Part shown: piece after piece, positions 1-10,757 of the stretch
Position numbering within the stretch: position 1 is the stretch's first letter
How the letters are laid out: every line of letters starts with the position of its first letter
NCBI RefSeq assembly: GCF_030936135.1
Contig: NW_026776913.1
Span: 1,178,001 to 1,242,000 of the forward strand
From: Gavia stellata
Lineage: Eukaryota > Chordata > Aves > Gaviiformes > Gaviidae
Direction of reading: 5' to 3'
Length of the DNA stretch: 64,000 bases
Made by a program: the position numbers and the translations under genes
Notes under the pieces: generated by a model
Told to the model about the DNA's origin: nothing
Database searches by the model: none
The model's input: only the letters and a program-made list of their open reading frames with translations

Positions 1-1150
1 GACAGCTGAGAGTCTTGGTGGGTCTGGGACCTCTCAACAACACAAGTGGGGTCCTTGTCCTCTTCGCTGTCACTTCTGCCTCTTCCAAGAAGGTCACCAT
101 TTCCTTACAGCCCCAGTGCTTTCTTGCCTCCTCATCCTTCATAGAGGCTGGGAGCTGTGCGACCGCTGTCCTGCACTTGCCATTGCACACCCCACATCCC
201 ACTGCTCATAGGAAGAGCCCTGAGCATCCAGTGAGGGACAGGATGCCTTTTGCAAGGTGATGGGGGTCAGGACTAGGTCATCCTCCCTAGAGAAAGACAT
301 CAAGGGCCTGCTTGGCATCAGAGCCACCCCCACATTTCATTTGCCACCTCTTATCCATCACCTCTGACTTCCTCTTTCACCAGCCCCCAGGGATGGTCAC
401 CTTGTCCAGCGTTCCCTCCGTGGTCTCCAGTGATGGCTCTCGGTTGGGCTCACTAACACCTTCAGAAACATGGAGGTTTGCTTCTCCTTTTCCTTCTCTA
501 GAGGCCTGATCAATCTTTCAGGATCTGCAGTTCAGGAACTTGGCTCCAGACGGCACTCGAACATTAAAAAAAGCCCTAACAAGCCAATTTTCCTGATTTT
601 CTGTTTTTATGTGGTTCATTTGAGAGCTTTCAGGAGTGTATTCAAGGTGAAAAGAGTTCATCATTCACCAACAGGAAGAAAGAATTTATTCTTTTCCCAC
701 TTCCCTTTATTTTTCTGCATAAACCTCAAGTGATAGCAGCAATCTGCCACTGATACTGAAAGAGAGCATATCCTAACTGACGAGGAATATATAGGGAAGT
801 CACTACCCTTTATGGCAGAAACTATATGTGCAGTCTTGGTACCTTCCACCAACGCCACCATTTCTATCTTCAACCACGTGCGCCTTACAGCAGTGCTGTA
901 AAAACAGAGTCTTCTCAACTAAAGCCTGCAGCTGCGTGTTTCAGCCCCTTGGCACCAATTCCCACTGTTTCACCTGGAGAACGAGCTGCACACAGGCACA
1001 GAAGGAAGTTTCTTACTTGCCAACAAACAAAACCAAAGGTAGACATAGTTCAATACAACATAGAAGACATTCCTCACCTGTATATTAAGGTCATGTTACC
1101 TCCTCATAAGTCCACTTTCCACAGTGGATAGCCTTAGACCGATGCAAAAC
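1..1150. other. No gene recognised
   Basis: Apart from the short inverted repeat fragment at 170-245, I see only short open frames on both strands with no recognisable domain, no exon-like splice pairing and no clear repeat family. Confidence 0.4.
170..245 (-). repeat. Fragment of low-copy OR-upstream repeat, inverted
   Basis: The reverse complement of this stretch closely resembles the segment near 9745-9800 and 24735-24790, sharing the blocks agggctcttcctgg and gatgtggg. It is a short isolated piece of the sequence that sits upstream of the duplicated olfactory receptors. No coding content is evident. Confidence 0.5.
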
Positions 1151-1159
1151 ACATCATTG

Positions 1160-1405
1160 TGTGAACCACACATTCCAAGAGCACCCAAAACACTTTCTGT
1201 CCCCTCCCAAGCCCTTGCCCACCTCCCCAGGCCTTTGCAGGGGAGGGAGGTTGGAGAGGTAGCCTTGATGCTGTACCAGCACTGCTAAGCAAGAGCCAAA
1301 ACAGCGGTGTGGTAGCAACAGCACTCCGGCTACAAATACAAAGCTGAGCACCATGAGGGCTGCTATGGGGAACGTTAACTCCACCCCAGCCAGGTCCAGG
1401 ACATG
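1160..1405 (-). mobile_element. Diverged ERVL-type LTR fragment (U3 part)
   Basis: Read on the minus strand, the stretch follows the same order of blocks as the 5' LTR at 14082: a ggctgggg-tggagttaa start, catagcagc, a run ending in a ttttggctc tract, then an aggctgggg-like and gttgggagggg-like tract. It is clearly diverged and lacks the R-U5 end. It is probably an old solo LTR or provirus remnant, and the ends are approximate. Confidence 0.45.
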
Positions 1406-1497
1406 GCCAAATCTCCAGGTGTGTCAAGGTCTCTCTGGACTGAAGCTCCAACAGTCCAGCTGTTAAAGCACGTGTGCCAATGGTCATCCTGAGTCGT

Positions 1498-1872
1498 GGT
1501 GCCTCCAACGAGATCAGAACACTACAGATGACAAGAAGACTGCTAGTGTAATGGAGCTGCTAACCAAGGTAGAAAGTACCGTGGTAACCATCTCAGAACC
1601 ACCAAAGGAAGGTCCAAAGTGAAGCCAAGGCAGGGCCAGTGGGGAAACGGTGAAAAGGAGTTGGATTTTACATGGGAGGGGATAAGGATGATTGAAGAGT
1701 AGGGCTTGAGAGGTGGGAAAAGAGTGAAAAGGGGAATGAAAGGTGAAGCAAAGGGAATGATCAGGGCTGTTTGGGGATAGCTGTCAAGCAGCCCTGCATC
1801 TGAGCAACACTGCCTGGAAACGGACAAGCAAGCTGCAGCTGCTCTGACCATACTAACATCTGACTTACTTCC
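1498..1872. repeat. Low-copy repeat block, paired with 42236-42680
   Basis: The plus strand here and at 42236-42680 share many collinear blocks, such as gtgcctc at the start, ctgaccaaggta/ctaaccaaggta, caccaaagga, gggccagtggg, aggtgaagcaaaggg and tctgactta at the end. The family is unknown to me. On the minus strand both copies encode partly hydrophobic peptides without a shared intact frame. It adjoins an antisense LTR fragment, so it may be internal sequence of an old retrovirus-like element. Confidence 0.5.
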
Positions 1873-1899
1873 ATGGTGGTCATGTGGAACTGAAAACTT

Positions 1900-3170
1900 T
1901 CCCTACTCTCATCAAGGGAAGACCCAGAGGGGAAGGAACTGCAGCATCATTTAGTTTTCCACTCTTCTGAATGGGACTCCAGGGGGTCTCTGCTCTGACC
2001 TCCTGCTCATGGCAGAAGCAGCTATGGAGTCAGACCATGTTGCTTAAGGCTTTATCCAGTGAAGGCTGAAAGCATCCAAGGACAGAGATGGCACAATGTC
2101 TCTGGGAAACCTGCTCTGATGCTTGGATGCCCTCATGGAGAAAATGTTTTTCCTTATCTCCAGCCTGACTAGTCCTTATTTCAACACTTGACTATTGTTG
2201 ATTATCCTCCTGCCAAAGGTCACGGTGACAAGACTGGTTCCATCTTCCTGAAAACATCCCCTCAGTGACTGGCAGGCTGATATTCCTGAGGCCTTCCCTT
2301 CTCCAGGCTGAACAAGGACTTGTCCCTCAGTTCCTCCTCCAATGTAAGTCCTCAAGCCCCTGAGCATCTTGGCGGTCTTCCTCTGAACTCGCTCCCAGCT
2401 ATCAACATGTTCCTTGCTGTAATGGGTTATTTCTGGCCAATAGCCCAGCAGCCACACAGCCGCTCACTCCCTCCTCCCCTGCCCCACATGAGGCCCAAAA
2501 ATTTACATGGTAGTGTACAGATGTTCTAATTTGCTTTCTGTCCTCCAGCACCACCAGGGCCATATACGCAGAGCTGATCCCCAGCCAGGCAGACATCAGC
2601 CCCTACCACTGCAGGGCGTTAGTCTGTCCCAGGCACAGGACCTGCCATTTGGCCACCTTCTATCCCATGAAGGTTCTGACAGGACGGTCCTCCCACCTCT
2701 CCAGTTTCCCCTCTATGGCATCCCTAGGGCACAGCAATGGTCCTCCCAATTTAGGGTCATCGACAAACAAGGTGAGAGTTGCCTCCTCCAAGTCATAGCT
2801 ACACGTATTAAACTGCACAGGTCTCAGCAGAGTCCCCTGTGCTGCCCCACAATGCCCCAGTATGTCCCAGTGGCCTCCAGGTAGACTATGACCCCGTCAC
2901 CACTGCTCTCTCAGCCTGATCATCCAACTGATGTTTCACCCATCTGTTTGTCAACCCATCCAGACTGTAAGAACCTAACTTGGGTAGAAGAATATTGAGG
3001 GACACTATGCCACAAGTCTTGCTTAAGCTGAGGTAAACAACATCCACTGTTCTCCCCTCATGCACAAATGCAGCTACATCATCATGAAGGCAATCAAGTC
3101 GGTGAGGCATGATTCACCCTTGGTGAGTCCATGCTGACTGCTTTTGGACAAATTCTTCTCTTTCAAGGTC
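1900..3170 (-). mobile_element. CR1 LINE, 5'-truncated, with ORF2 remnants
   Basis: On the minus strand, translated pieces match the CR1 reverse transcriptase order. A segment near 2886-3110 reads like the conserved DVVYLSLSKTCGIVS stretch before the catalytic region. A GDD/ADD-type segment near 2750-2800 reads FVDDPKLGG. The VQRK-AKMLRGL segment lies near 2390. These are followed by the 3' untranslated-like region around 2070-2180. Several frameshifts and stops make it dead. It lies head-to-head with another CR1 at 3222. Confidence 0.8.
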
Positions 3171-3221
3171 CCAGAAATGTCACCCAAGAGGCCTCTAACT
3201 GATGGCACACTCCTCACCAAA

Positions 3222-3785
3222 GGAGTACACCTGTACTCGGCGCTGGTGAGGCCGTACCTTGAATACTGTGTTCAGTTTTGGGCCCCTCAATACAAGAAGG
3301 ACATTGAGGTGCTGGAGTGTGTCCAGAGAAGGGCGAGAAAGCTCGTGAGGTGTCTGGAGCACAAGTCTTATGAGGAGCGGCTGAGGGAACTGGGGTTGTT
3401 CAGTCTGCAGAAGAGGAGGCTGAGGGGAGACCTCATCGCTCTCTACAATTACCTGAAAGGGGGTTTCAGAGAGGTGGGTGTTGGCCTCTTCTCCCAAGTG
3501 ACTAGTGACAGGACAAGAGGAAATGGCCTCAAGTTGCACCAGGGGAGGTTTAGACTCCATATTAGAAAAAATTTCTTTACTGAGAGAGTGGTAAGACAAT
3601 GGAATAAGCTGCCCAGGGAAGTGCTGGAGTCACCATCCTTGGAGGTTTTCAAGGAACGTGTGGACGAGGCATTGTGAGACATGGTTTAATGGGCATGGTA
3701 GTGTTTGTAGGTTGATGGTTGGACTTGATGATCTTACAGGTCTTTTCCAACCTTAGTGATTCTGTGATTCTGTGATTCTGTGAAG
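3222..3785 (+). mobile_element. CR1 LINE 3' end
   Basis: An open frame through 3677 encodes the C-terminal part of CR1 ORF2: [20 protein letters not shown], then [20 protein letters not shown], then the RRTRGNG-like and [19 protein letters not shown] motifs. The element ends in the usual CR1 tail of short direct repeats, gattctgtgattctgtgatt, at about 3760-3785. The copy is strongly 5'-truncated, as most CR1 copies are. This last portion of the frame is undamaged, so the insertion is relatively young compared with the antisense copy next to it. Confidence 0.9.
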
Positions 3786-4017
3786 TGAGCTTGTACAGCC
3801 TGGGGTTCCCTGGGGTGCACTTTTGGCCTCCTTCCAAGAGGGGTGCACCATTGCTTTGTCCTCACTCACAAGAGACCTCTACCAATCCCATGACCTTTCA
3901 AAAGGCATATTCCAAGGAAATGCTGACCTTCCCCTGTAACTTCAGTACCACTCTTCTGCCTGTCCTACGCTGTATTTCATTTCTCTGATCTTTCATAGAC
4001 ATTCCCCTGCCCTGATA

Positions 4018-4300
4018 CAAAGACCATTTCTAAAGTCGTCGTTTCAGATGACGACTGCCTGGGCAAAGGCCCTTTCCATTATTCTCCAGTTTTCTCCTTC
4101 CCTTTCTCTTTGTTCGTTCTGGTACCTCTCACCTACGCTGCTGCTTTGAGCTTCAGGGACTAAAAGCCGGCCTGTCCTTCAGTAGTCTAATTGTCTCTCT
4201 TTAAGAGCCAACTCTTTAATTATGTTGATATTTACTTTTTTGTATCTCCCTATCTAAAGCATTTCTCATGAGATTATCCCTTGTAGAAAGTCAGCCTCAT
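4018..4300. repeat. Low-copy repeat block, paired with 41100-41345
   Basis: Collinear blocks shared with 41100-41345 include ctctttgttc, gctgctttgag, cagggactaaaa/cagggagttaga, ttctttaat or tctttaat, and tctaaa-catttct. It has no coding content that I can recognise. Confidence 0.45.
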
Positions 4301-4819
4301 GAGACCTAGCTTGTACTTTACGTGTGGCTGAGGAGTGCGTTTTAATGTTTATGAAACTTTTCCATGCTTTCCTTCTCTTTGCTTGCAAAGAGGAACATTC
4401 CCTCTGTGCCGGTGTGCAGGCAGTTCTCTAAGGAAAGCAGGTGGGAGGTGGTGCAATGGCGCTGTAACATTCAGCTCCCAGAGTCCCGAGAAGTCTGACG
4501 GAAGGCAAAGTGAGGCAAGTCCCAGGTGGCCAAGGACAGAAATGGTGGGGCTGGGGAGGTGAGGAGCAAGGGTGTCCGTGCAGTGTCAGGCCTCAAGGGA
4601 CTGCTTTTCCTCCCCGACACTCTGGGTCAATATCAACTGGAGAATGCTGCTGTCACCTCTTCTTTAAAATGAAAGGAATAAAATGTAACATTTTAAAAAA
4701 TGTATTTTTTATTAGGGGCACTTTGAAATCTTCCTCTTTAACTGCACTATGAAATGATTCCAATTAGTTGCACAAGTCTTGAAGACTTGAAGAAAGTGAC
4801 ACGCAGGGAAATAGCTCGT
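4301..4819. other. No feature recognised
   Basis: A spacer between two low-copy repeat blocks. It has an A/T-rich patch near 4680-4715. No exon, RNA gene or mobile element is recognised. Confidence 0.35.
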
Positions 4820-5330
4820 TAGGGCTTTCTGTACTTTAATGAACCCCACGGTGTATTTGGGCCTGTAGTCCATGAACCTCTGATGATGAGAGTGATCAAG
4901 CCTCTCAAGAAGTCAAAGGCAGAAGCAAAAGCTAAAGAACCTTGAAGCATTACTGGGTCCCACTGAGGGCCATTACTGACAGAGCCTCCCCAGGGACTCG
5001 TTAGAGCCGATAACTGGAGGCTGTGATTGCAGGGAGGCAAAGGCACTGTGCAGGTGGCTGTAATGCTGAGAAAGCCCTTGGATTGTTAGATGAAGCAGAA
5101 AGGCCAAACCCTGAGCCCCAGGCCCTGGGCAGGCAGAGCTGGTCCCTCACGTGTGGCTCAGGGCTCTTCCTGGGGGCAGGGGGATGTGAGGATGAGCAAT
5201 GCCAAGTGCAGAAAAACAGCGCAACACTTCCCGGCCTCCCCAGAAGGGGCGAGGAAGAACCAAAGCCCAGAGCCTCCGGGTTTCTCCTGGTAGGCGTCAG
5301 TAGCAGAGGCACCTGCCATAGCCCAGAGGA
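4820..5330. repeat. Diverged copy of OR-upstream repeat
   Basis: This segment is collinear with 9450-9910 and with 23930-24010 plus 24543-24900. All share the order ccatgaacctc, cctctcaagaagtca, gggtcccac, gacaaagcctccccaggg or gacagagcctccccaggg, the aggcaaaggca block, then gggctcttcctgggg. It is more diverged than the other two copies and has no receptor gene attached, so it is an orphan copy of the OR-upstream block. Confidence 0.7.
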
Positions 5331-5399
5331 CAAAGACCTTGGCCCTGTTGGGCTTTGGGGAGGGTTTGGTGTTCTGCTGAGGGTGTCCAGTTAGTGCCA

Positions 5400-5660
5400 G
5401 GGGAGGGGCTCGCTTTGTGGATTAGGGTTTGTGTAGGGCTGTGGGGAGGGTGAGGGTCAAGGCTAGCATTTAATGGCAGGGATACAGGCTGGGAATTGGA
5501 GTGAGTAACAGGGTAGGAGGAGGAGTTTCTGGTTTGGGGCTTTGGTTTAGAGGTAAGGTTTGAGGTTAGGGATTAGAGCAGTGGATTCCTGTCAGGGTGA
5601 AGGGTGCCATATCAGGGTAGGGTTAGGGCTTCAGGTTACTGCTTAGAAAGAGGGTAAAGG
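5400..5660 (+). repeat. G-rich degenerate TTAGGG/TGAGGG-like tract
   Basis: The tract is rich in variants such as attagggtttg, gggtgagggtc, ggttagggatt and gggtagggttagggctt. It is not an uninterrupted telomere array. It may be a decayed interstitial telomere-like or simple G-rich repeat. Confidence 0.35.
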
Positions 5661-7044
5661 CCTCACGTGAATGTTTTCTCAGTCAGTATCACAGTGGCAT
5701 CAGGATTACCCAAACGCATCTTTCCTCTTCAAAACCTTTCATCTTTGTTGGCCAAACCTCTCTGCCCTCCTCCAAATCTTGTCCCAGCTCCCCCTGACCT
5801 CCCCAAATCTGTCATCTTGTTGGGGGCAGCATTGCAATGGCTTTTGAGACCTCAGAGTATCTGTCTCCCCACTGCTGGCTGCTCAGACCTGACCTCACAG
5901 CCAGCACCCAAGGGGACACAACGTGCTGCTGTGCTGGAGAGGCCTCGTCGCAGTCTGCCCAGCAGTGTTGAAGGCAGGTGATGCCTTCCACCACCCCGAG
6001 GTACTCTGCCTGCCTGCCAGCTCAGGCTCCAGAAGGGCTCCCAGACGTTGTGGGACGCATTTCCCACGTGGGTGCTTCAGCTCCAAAGGGCAGCGACCAT
6101 CTCTTTGTGGGTAACTGAATCCAGCCCTGCATGTAGATTTTTAGGAGAAACTTGACAGCTCTGCAGAAAAGACCTCAATGTAATAGCTGGAAAACTCTTC
6201 CTTTCCAGCATGGCTGGCTTTTCATGAAATTTCATGATTTTTTTTCATAGTTTTTTCTTAACAGCAGCAAGAGCATGTACTGGCAAGCTGATTACACGCC
6301 CTTGCTCTCTGTTAATTGTTTTATGCAGCCCCTTAGCAAAATAAATTCTCTTATCTTTTGTTCAATTGGAGAAGCATTGCTCAGAAGAACTACTGTCTTT
6401 ATATTGGCACATTTCATCTCTCTACTTCTGCCTCTCTCTCTTTTCTCCTTCCTCTGCCTATCCTATCTTCATGGAAAAGACTCACTGCATGACAGAATAA
6501 CTCAGGTTGGAAGAGACTTGACCATTGTCTTGTCCGTCCCTCCTGCTCGAGGCAGGAGATGCTCACCCTGATGGCTTTGCCCTGGGTATGTCCCTCAGTG
6601 ACACTCACCATCCCCACTGTCACTAGACACACACAGAGATCAGTTCAAAATCCATCCCTTGGTCTCTAAAAGGGCATGATGTGACAAGGAGGTTTTTGCT
6701 CCCAAATCCGTGGATCAATGAGCCCTTTTGGGCTTTTGTTCTTCTTAACACCAGCTTTGGAAGAAGAGCCAACCGTGCAGGCAGCGTGCAGGGGAGATCC
6801 CATTTTATTACAGAGCTAGTGTGAGAGAGTCAGATATGAGCCAGAGTTACACAAATTTCTCTGAGGTGTCCAGATGAGAGAGAGCACATTCCTGCCTCAG
6901 GTGTAGCGGGACAAATCCAAAGAGTCATGCAGGAAAATGATAGGGAGAAATAACAACAACAAAACCAGCAACAGAGTGAATAAACAAAGCTCTAACACAT
7001 TACAGGATGCACTGGGAATCATGTGTGAAGAGAGATGGCAGGTC
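5661..7044. other. No gene; OR A 3' flank, possible CR1 tail scrap
   Basis: No exon is recognised. Around 6485-6545 the words ataactcaggttggaagaga resemble an antisense CR1 3' end, but the match is short. On the minus strand an AATAAA signal (TTTATT on plus, 6804-6809) lies about 235 bp past the stop of the olfactory receptor gene at 7045 and could serve as its poly(A) signal. Confidence 0.4.
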
Positions 7045-7977
7045 TCAGCTGTTGAAAAGTGTCCGTGAAAACCATTTCTTCATGGCATCCTTGAGCTCCT
7101 GGTTCCTCATGCTGTAGATGAGGGGGTTCACTGCTGGAGGCACCACCGAGTACAGAAATGACACCACCAGGTCCAGGGATGGGGAAGAGATGGAGGGGGG
7201 CTTCAGATTGGCAAACACTCCAGTGCTGATAAACAGGGAGACCACGGCCAGGTGAGGGAGGCACGTGGAAAAGGCTTTGTGCCATCCCTGCTCGGAAGGG
7301 ATCCTCAGCACAGCCCTCAAGATCTGCACATAGGACAGCACAATGAAAACAAAACACCCAAAACTGAAACAAACAGTAACCACAATAAGCCCAACTTCCC
7401 TGAGGTAGGAGTCTGAGCAGGAGAGCTTGAGGATCTGTGAGATTTCACAGAAGAACTGGTCCAAGGCATTGCCTTGGCAGAGTGGTAGTGAAAATGTATT
7501 GGCTGTGTGCAGCACAGCATTGAGCAACCCACTGCCCCAGGCAGCTGCTGCCATGTGGACACAAGCTCTGCTGCCCAGGAGGGTCCCGTAGTGCAGGGGT
7601 TTGCAGATGGCAGTGTAGCGGTCATAGGCCATGATGGTGAGAAGAGAAAACTCTGCTGCAATGAAAAAGAGAAACAGAAAGACCTGGGCAGCACATCCTG
7701 AGTAGGAGATGGCCCTGGTATCCCAGAGGGAATTGGCCATGGCTTTGGGGAGAGTGGTGGAGATGGAGCCCAGGTCGATGAAAGAAAGGTTGAGGAGGAA
7801 GAAGTACATGGGGCTGTGGAGGTGGTGGTCGCAGGCTATGGCGGTGATGATGAGGCCATTGCCCAGGAGGGCAGCCAGGTAGATGCCCAGGAAGAGGCAG
7901 AAGTGCAAGAGCTGCAGCTCCCGTGTGTCTGCGAATGCCAGGAGGAGGAACTGGGTGATGGAGCTGCTGTTGGACAT
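7045..7977 (-). CDS. Olfactory receptor, OR14 (gamma-c) type, copy A
   Basis: An intact seven-transmembrane odorant receptor of 310 residues in a single coding exon. It would couple odorant binding to G-olf in olfactory neuron cilia. I chose the start at 7977 because it gives the family N-terminus MSNSSSITQF, with an N-glycosylation site at residue 3. An upstream in-frame ATG (8028) lies beyond a good splice acceptor whose AG is at 8001-8002 (minus strand). Visible family marks are GN at 39-40 (TM1), PMYFF at 56-60, MAYDRYTAIC with DRY at 119-121 (end of TM3), KAFSTCLPH at 234-242 (TM6) and PPAVNPLIYSMRNQE (TM7). The usual isoleucine after DRY is threonine. Length and motifs are normal, so it is probably functional. 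The subfamily comes from overall motif wording; a close relative in the class is possible. Confidence 0.93.
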   Translation of the reverse strand: MSNSSSITQFLLLAFADTRELQLLHFCLFLGIYLAALLGNGLIITAIACDHHLHSPMYFFLLNLSFIDLGSISTTLPKAMANSLWDTRAISYSGCAAQVFLFLFFIAAEFSLLTIMAYDRYTAICKPLHYGTLLGSRACVHMAAAAWGSGLLNAVLHTANTFSLPLCQGNALDQFFCEISQILKLSCSDSYLREVGLIVVTVCFSFGCFVFIVLSYVQILRAVLRIPSEQGWHKAFSTCLPHLAVVSLFISTGVFANLKPPSISSPSLDLVVSFLYSVVPPAVNPLIYSMRNQELKDAMKKWFSRTLFNS

Positions 7978-8000
7978 TTTCTTCCTCCGGGCATGGGGAA

Positions 8001-8960
8001 CTGTGCAAGGAGAAAAAGGCAGTGACAAGTTGAGAAGGACTTCTCTGACTTCCCCCTCCCTCAGCTGAACGATGAGTGAGTCAGCTCACTCCCCAACCCC
8101 ACCAACTGAGCGACATGGTGCCTCACAGTTTAAAAAAAACCTGAGGCATCTACCTGCCATGAAGACACACCTGGCGCTGTGTCCCCAGACTTGAAGTCAA
8201 AACAGAAGCTGACCTTCACCCTCCACACCAACTCCTGAGATTGAGAGCACCACAGGCAGGTGTGGAAATACATAATATGTCTGTGGTCTGAAAAACTGAA
8301 GCAAGGAGAGAAAGGCTAATGGGTATGAAGTGAAGCCTTCCCCTTACCCAGCCGTGCTCTCCACCTCACAGATAGCAACACTGCAGGGCACTTGTTTTTA
8401 GCATATTTGTTGTGTATCGAGTGTAGGACACATGCACTGGTCCTACGCTGGAGGTCCAGCTGCTGAGGAGGTGAACAACCCTCTGCAAATGTCCTCAGAG
8501 TGATCTGGAGCTGAGGGCAGCCCTGACCCACACAGCACCCTCTCAACAGCAGAAGCACCCTGCCATTGCACTGGTCTCTCCTTCCACCCCCAGCTTCTCC
8601 CCACAGCGCCGTGGGGAGCTCCCCGGGCAGGCTGAGTGCTGACCCTGGCAGGCGGCAGAGTCCCTGCCCCAGCACCCAGCCCCGGGGGTGCAGGGACCCT
8701 GCTCGGAAGGACAGCCCTGGGCACCCCTGGCTGCACACCCACCTTCACACCCTGCAGCCGTCCCTGGCAGAAGGCAGCCCTCATGCCCTGTCCCTCTGAT
8801 GGGGCAGCAGGGAAGCCCTGCTCTGGGGCACCTCCTTCTCCTCTACACTGGAGAACCTGTGACAGTTCTTCCTGAAAGCTCTCAGAGTTTGTGGGATGTG
8901 CCAGCATTAGGACATCTGCCCATGAACTGTACCTAAATCACCCTGCAGCCAGAGACTTAC
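8001..8960 (-). other. Inferred 5' UTR intron of OR copy A
   Basis: The minus strand has a donor GTAAGT (ACTTAC on plus at 8955-8960) following the words cagcccttgacacg. It has an acceptor ending tccttgcacag next to position 8000, 23 bases before the chosen start codon. The same donor words recur upstream of OR copies B and C, which supports a non-coding first exon spliced to the coding exon. Transcription is not shown by the sequence. Confidence 0.5.
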
Positions 8961-9290
8961 CGTGTCAAGGGCTGTGAAGATTTCTCCTCCAGTGAGCTCG
9001 CCTCTGTCCTCCCACCCCAGACTGCCTTTAAACCCTTCAATGCCTCACTCCTCATCCCTGGGAGAAGGCAGCCGTCATGCCCTGCCACCTCCTCTACACA
9101 GGAGTGACATTCCTGGGAACTATGCCACGTTTATGAGAGCCCTCCACAAACTCCAGCTGCATTGCCCTGCAGCCAGAGACTTACCATGTCAAGGGCTGTG
9201 AAGATTTCTCCTACTTTGCGCTCTCAGCATACTCCTCCTCCTGACTGACTTAAACCCTTCGCTGCCTCAATCCTCTCCCCTCGGTGCCTG
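8761..9290. repeat. Imperfect tandem duplication of the OR first-exon region
   Basis: Two diverged copies start at 8761 (tccctggcagaaggcagcc) and 9055 (tccctgggagaaggcagcc). Each carries the same splice-donor words agagacttacc-tgtcaaggg, at 8951 and 9175. Only one copy is present in segmental copy B. If both are used, OR copy A could have two alternative non-coding first exons. Confidence 0.6.
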
Positions 9291-10059
9291 CAGGCAGTGC
9301 CCTCAGCCCTGCTGCGCTCTGCAGAGGAGCTGCTCCTGGGCAGAGTTGTCTCTCGGCAGTGATGCCCGCTTGCCATGAGCTCCCTCTGTCCCAGGAGCCC
9401 GGCACAGCTCAGCAGCAGAGGACCATCTCAAGGTGTTTTAATGACCCCTCGGGTGGGTTTGGTGCCGAGTCCATAAACCTCAGACAGGGAGAGGAAGTTG
9501 AAGAAACCTCTCAAGAAGTCAGTGTCTGATGCAATCTCCACTGTTTCTTGGAGTGTTAATGGGTCCCACGGAGGGACATTGCTGACAAAGCCTCCCCAGG
9601 GGCTGCTTAGAGCAGAAAACTCCGGGCAGTGATGACAGGTAGGCAAAGGCAATGTGAAGGAAGAGATTCTGAGTAACCCTGGATGTGTTACCTAAAGGCA
9701 AAGGGCCAAGCTCTGACCCCCAGCCCCTGGGAAGGAGATCCGGTCCCTCGCACATTGCTCAGGGCTCTTCCTGGGGCGGTGTGATGTGGGGATGGGCAAT
9801 GCCCAGGGCAGGACTACGGTAGGATACCTCCCAGGCTCCCAGGTGGGGAAGGGGAGGCAATGAGCCCCGAGTGCTGTAAGGACAAGGTGCTTCCTCATGG
9901 GTGTCAGTGGCAGAGACAACAGCCACAGCCGAGGAGGGAAAGAGCTGATCTCTCTTGGGGGCTTTTTCGACTTCATCCCTCTCTCATCTCCACCATTGGC
10001 TGTCCTGTGGTCTCCCACACCTGCACCTCTCTCTGCAGGCTGTAGACATCCACCCTGCT

Positions 10060-10660
10060 ACCCCACCTGGCTCTCACCTGAGCATCTTCCTTTACTGATA
10101 TCTCTCCATCCTTCCTCGTTGTCCCTTGCAACACAAAGCCTTGGGTTGATCCAGTCTCCCTCTGGGTGACTTCTTACACCACAGCACTGCCCTTCGAGTG
10201 ACATTTCTCTTTCCTTGTGTCCAGTCTGGAGCTCTCTAGCTGCACTTTGTGCTATAAGTTCTTCCTCATGCTGTTTCCCACTACGAAGAACAGATTCATC
10301 ATCTCTGAAACCACCTTTCCAGCAGTCTCAGGCTACTCCTATACTGCTCTGAGCCTCTCTGCCACTGGGTCAATGCTGCCCAGGTCCCTCAGCCGCCCCA
10401 CACAGGTCATGTGCACCCGGTCCCATACCCCATCTTGGCAGACCTGCACTCGACACTCTCTAGTTCCTCCTGACTTCTCCAAACTGGGGAGCCACCCACT
10501 GGGACACACCCATGTGTGTGGAGCCACACCAGTGCTGAGTCAAGGGGGATGATCACTCAAGTTGTCTGGGTGGCCCACACTCCTCCTAACACAGCCCCAC
10601 GTGCAGCTGCCCTTGTTCATAGGGACCATACGCTACTGGTTGTAGGGCATCCCTCGTAGT
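10060..10660 (-). mobile_element. Old antisense CR1-like remnant (copy A)
   Basis: Read on plus, the stretch has antisense CR1 3' half wording: catcatctctgaaaccac, then cccaggtccctcagcc, gacttctccaaactgggg, ccaccagtgctgagtcaagg and actcctcctaacacagcccc. Similar stretches occur at 25050-25650 and 41430-42020. It is heavily mutated with no open frame. Confidence 0.5.
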
Positions 10661-10757
10661 GCCCAGGCCCTTCTCCTCAGCTGCTCACGTCCCAGCCTGT
10701 CCTGATGTATGGGGTTATTCTCCCCACGCCCCCCACCACTGCAGCTCGGACGCAGAA

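Noticed and set aside
7977-8028. Using the upstream ATG at 8028 as the start of OR A (and 36357 for OR C)
   Set aside because: A splice acceptor lies between these ATGs and the family start MSN, and the extra residues do not resemble an OR N-terminus.
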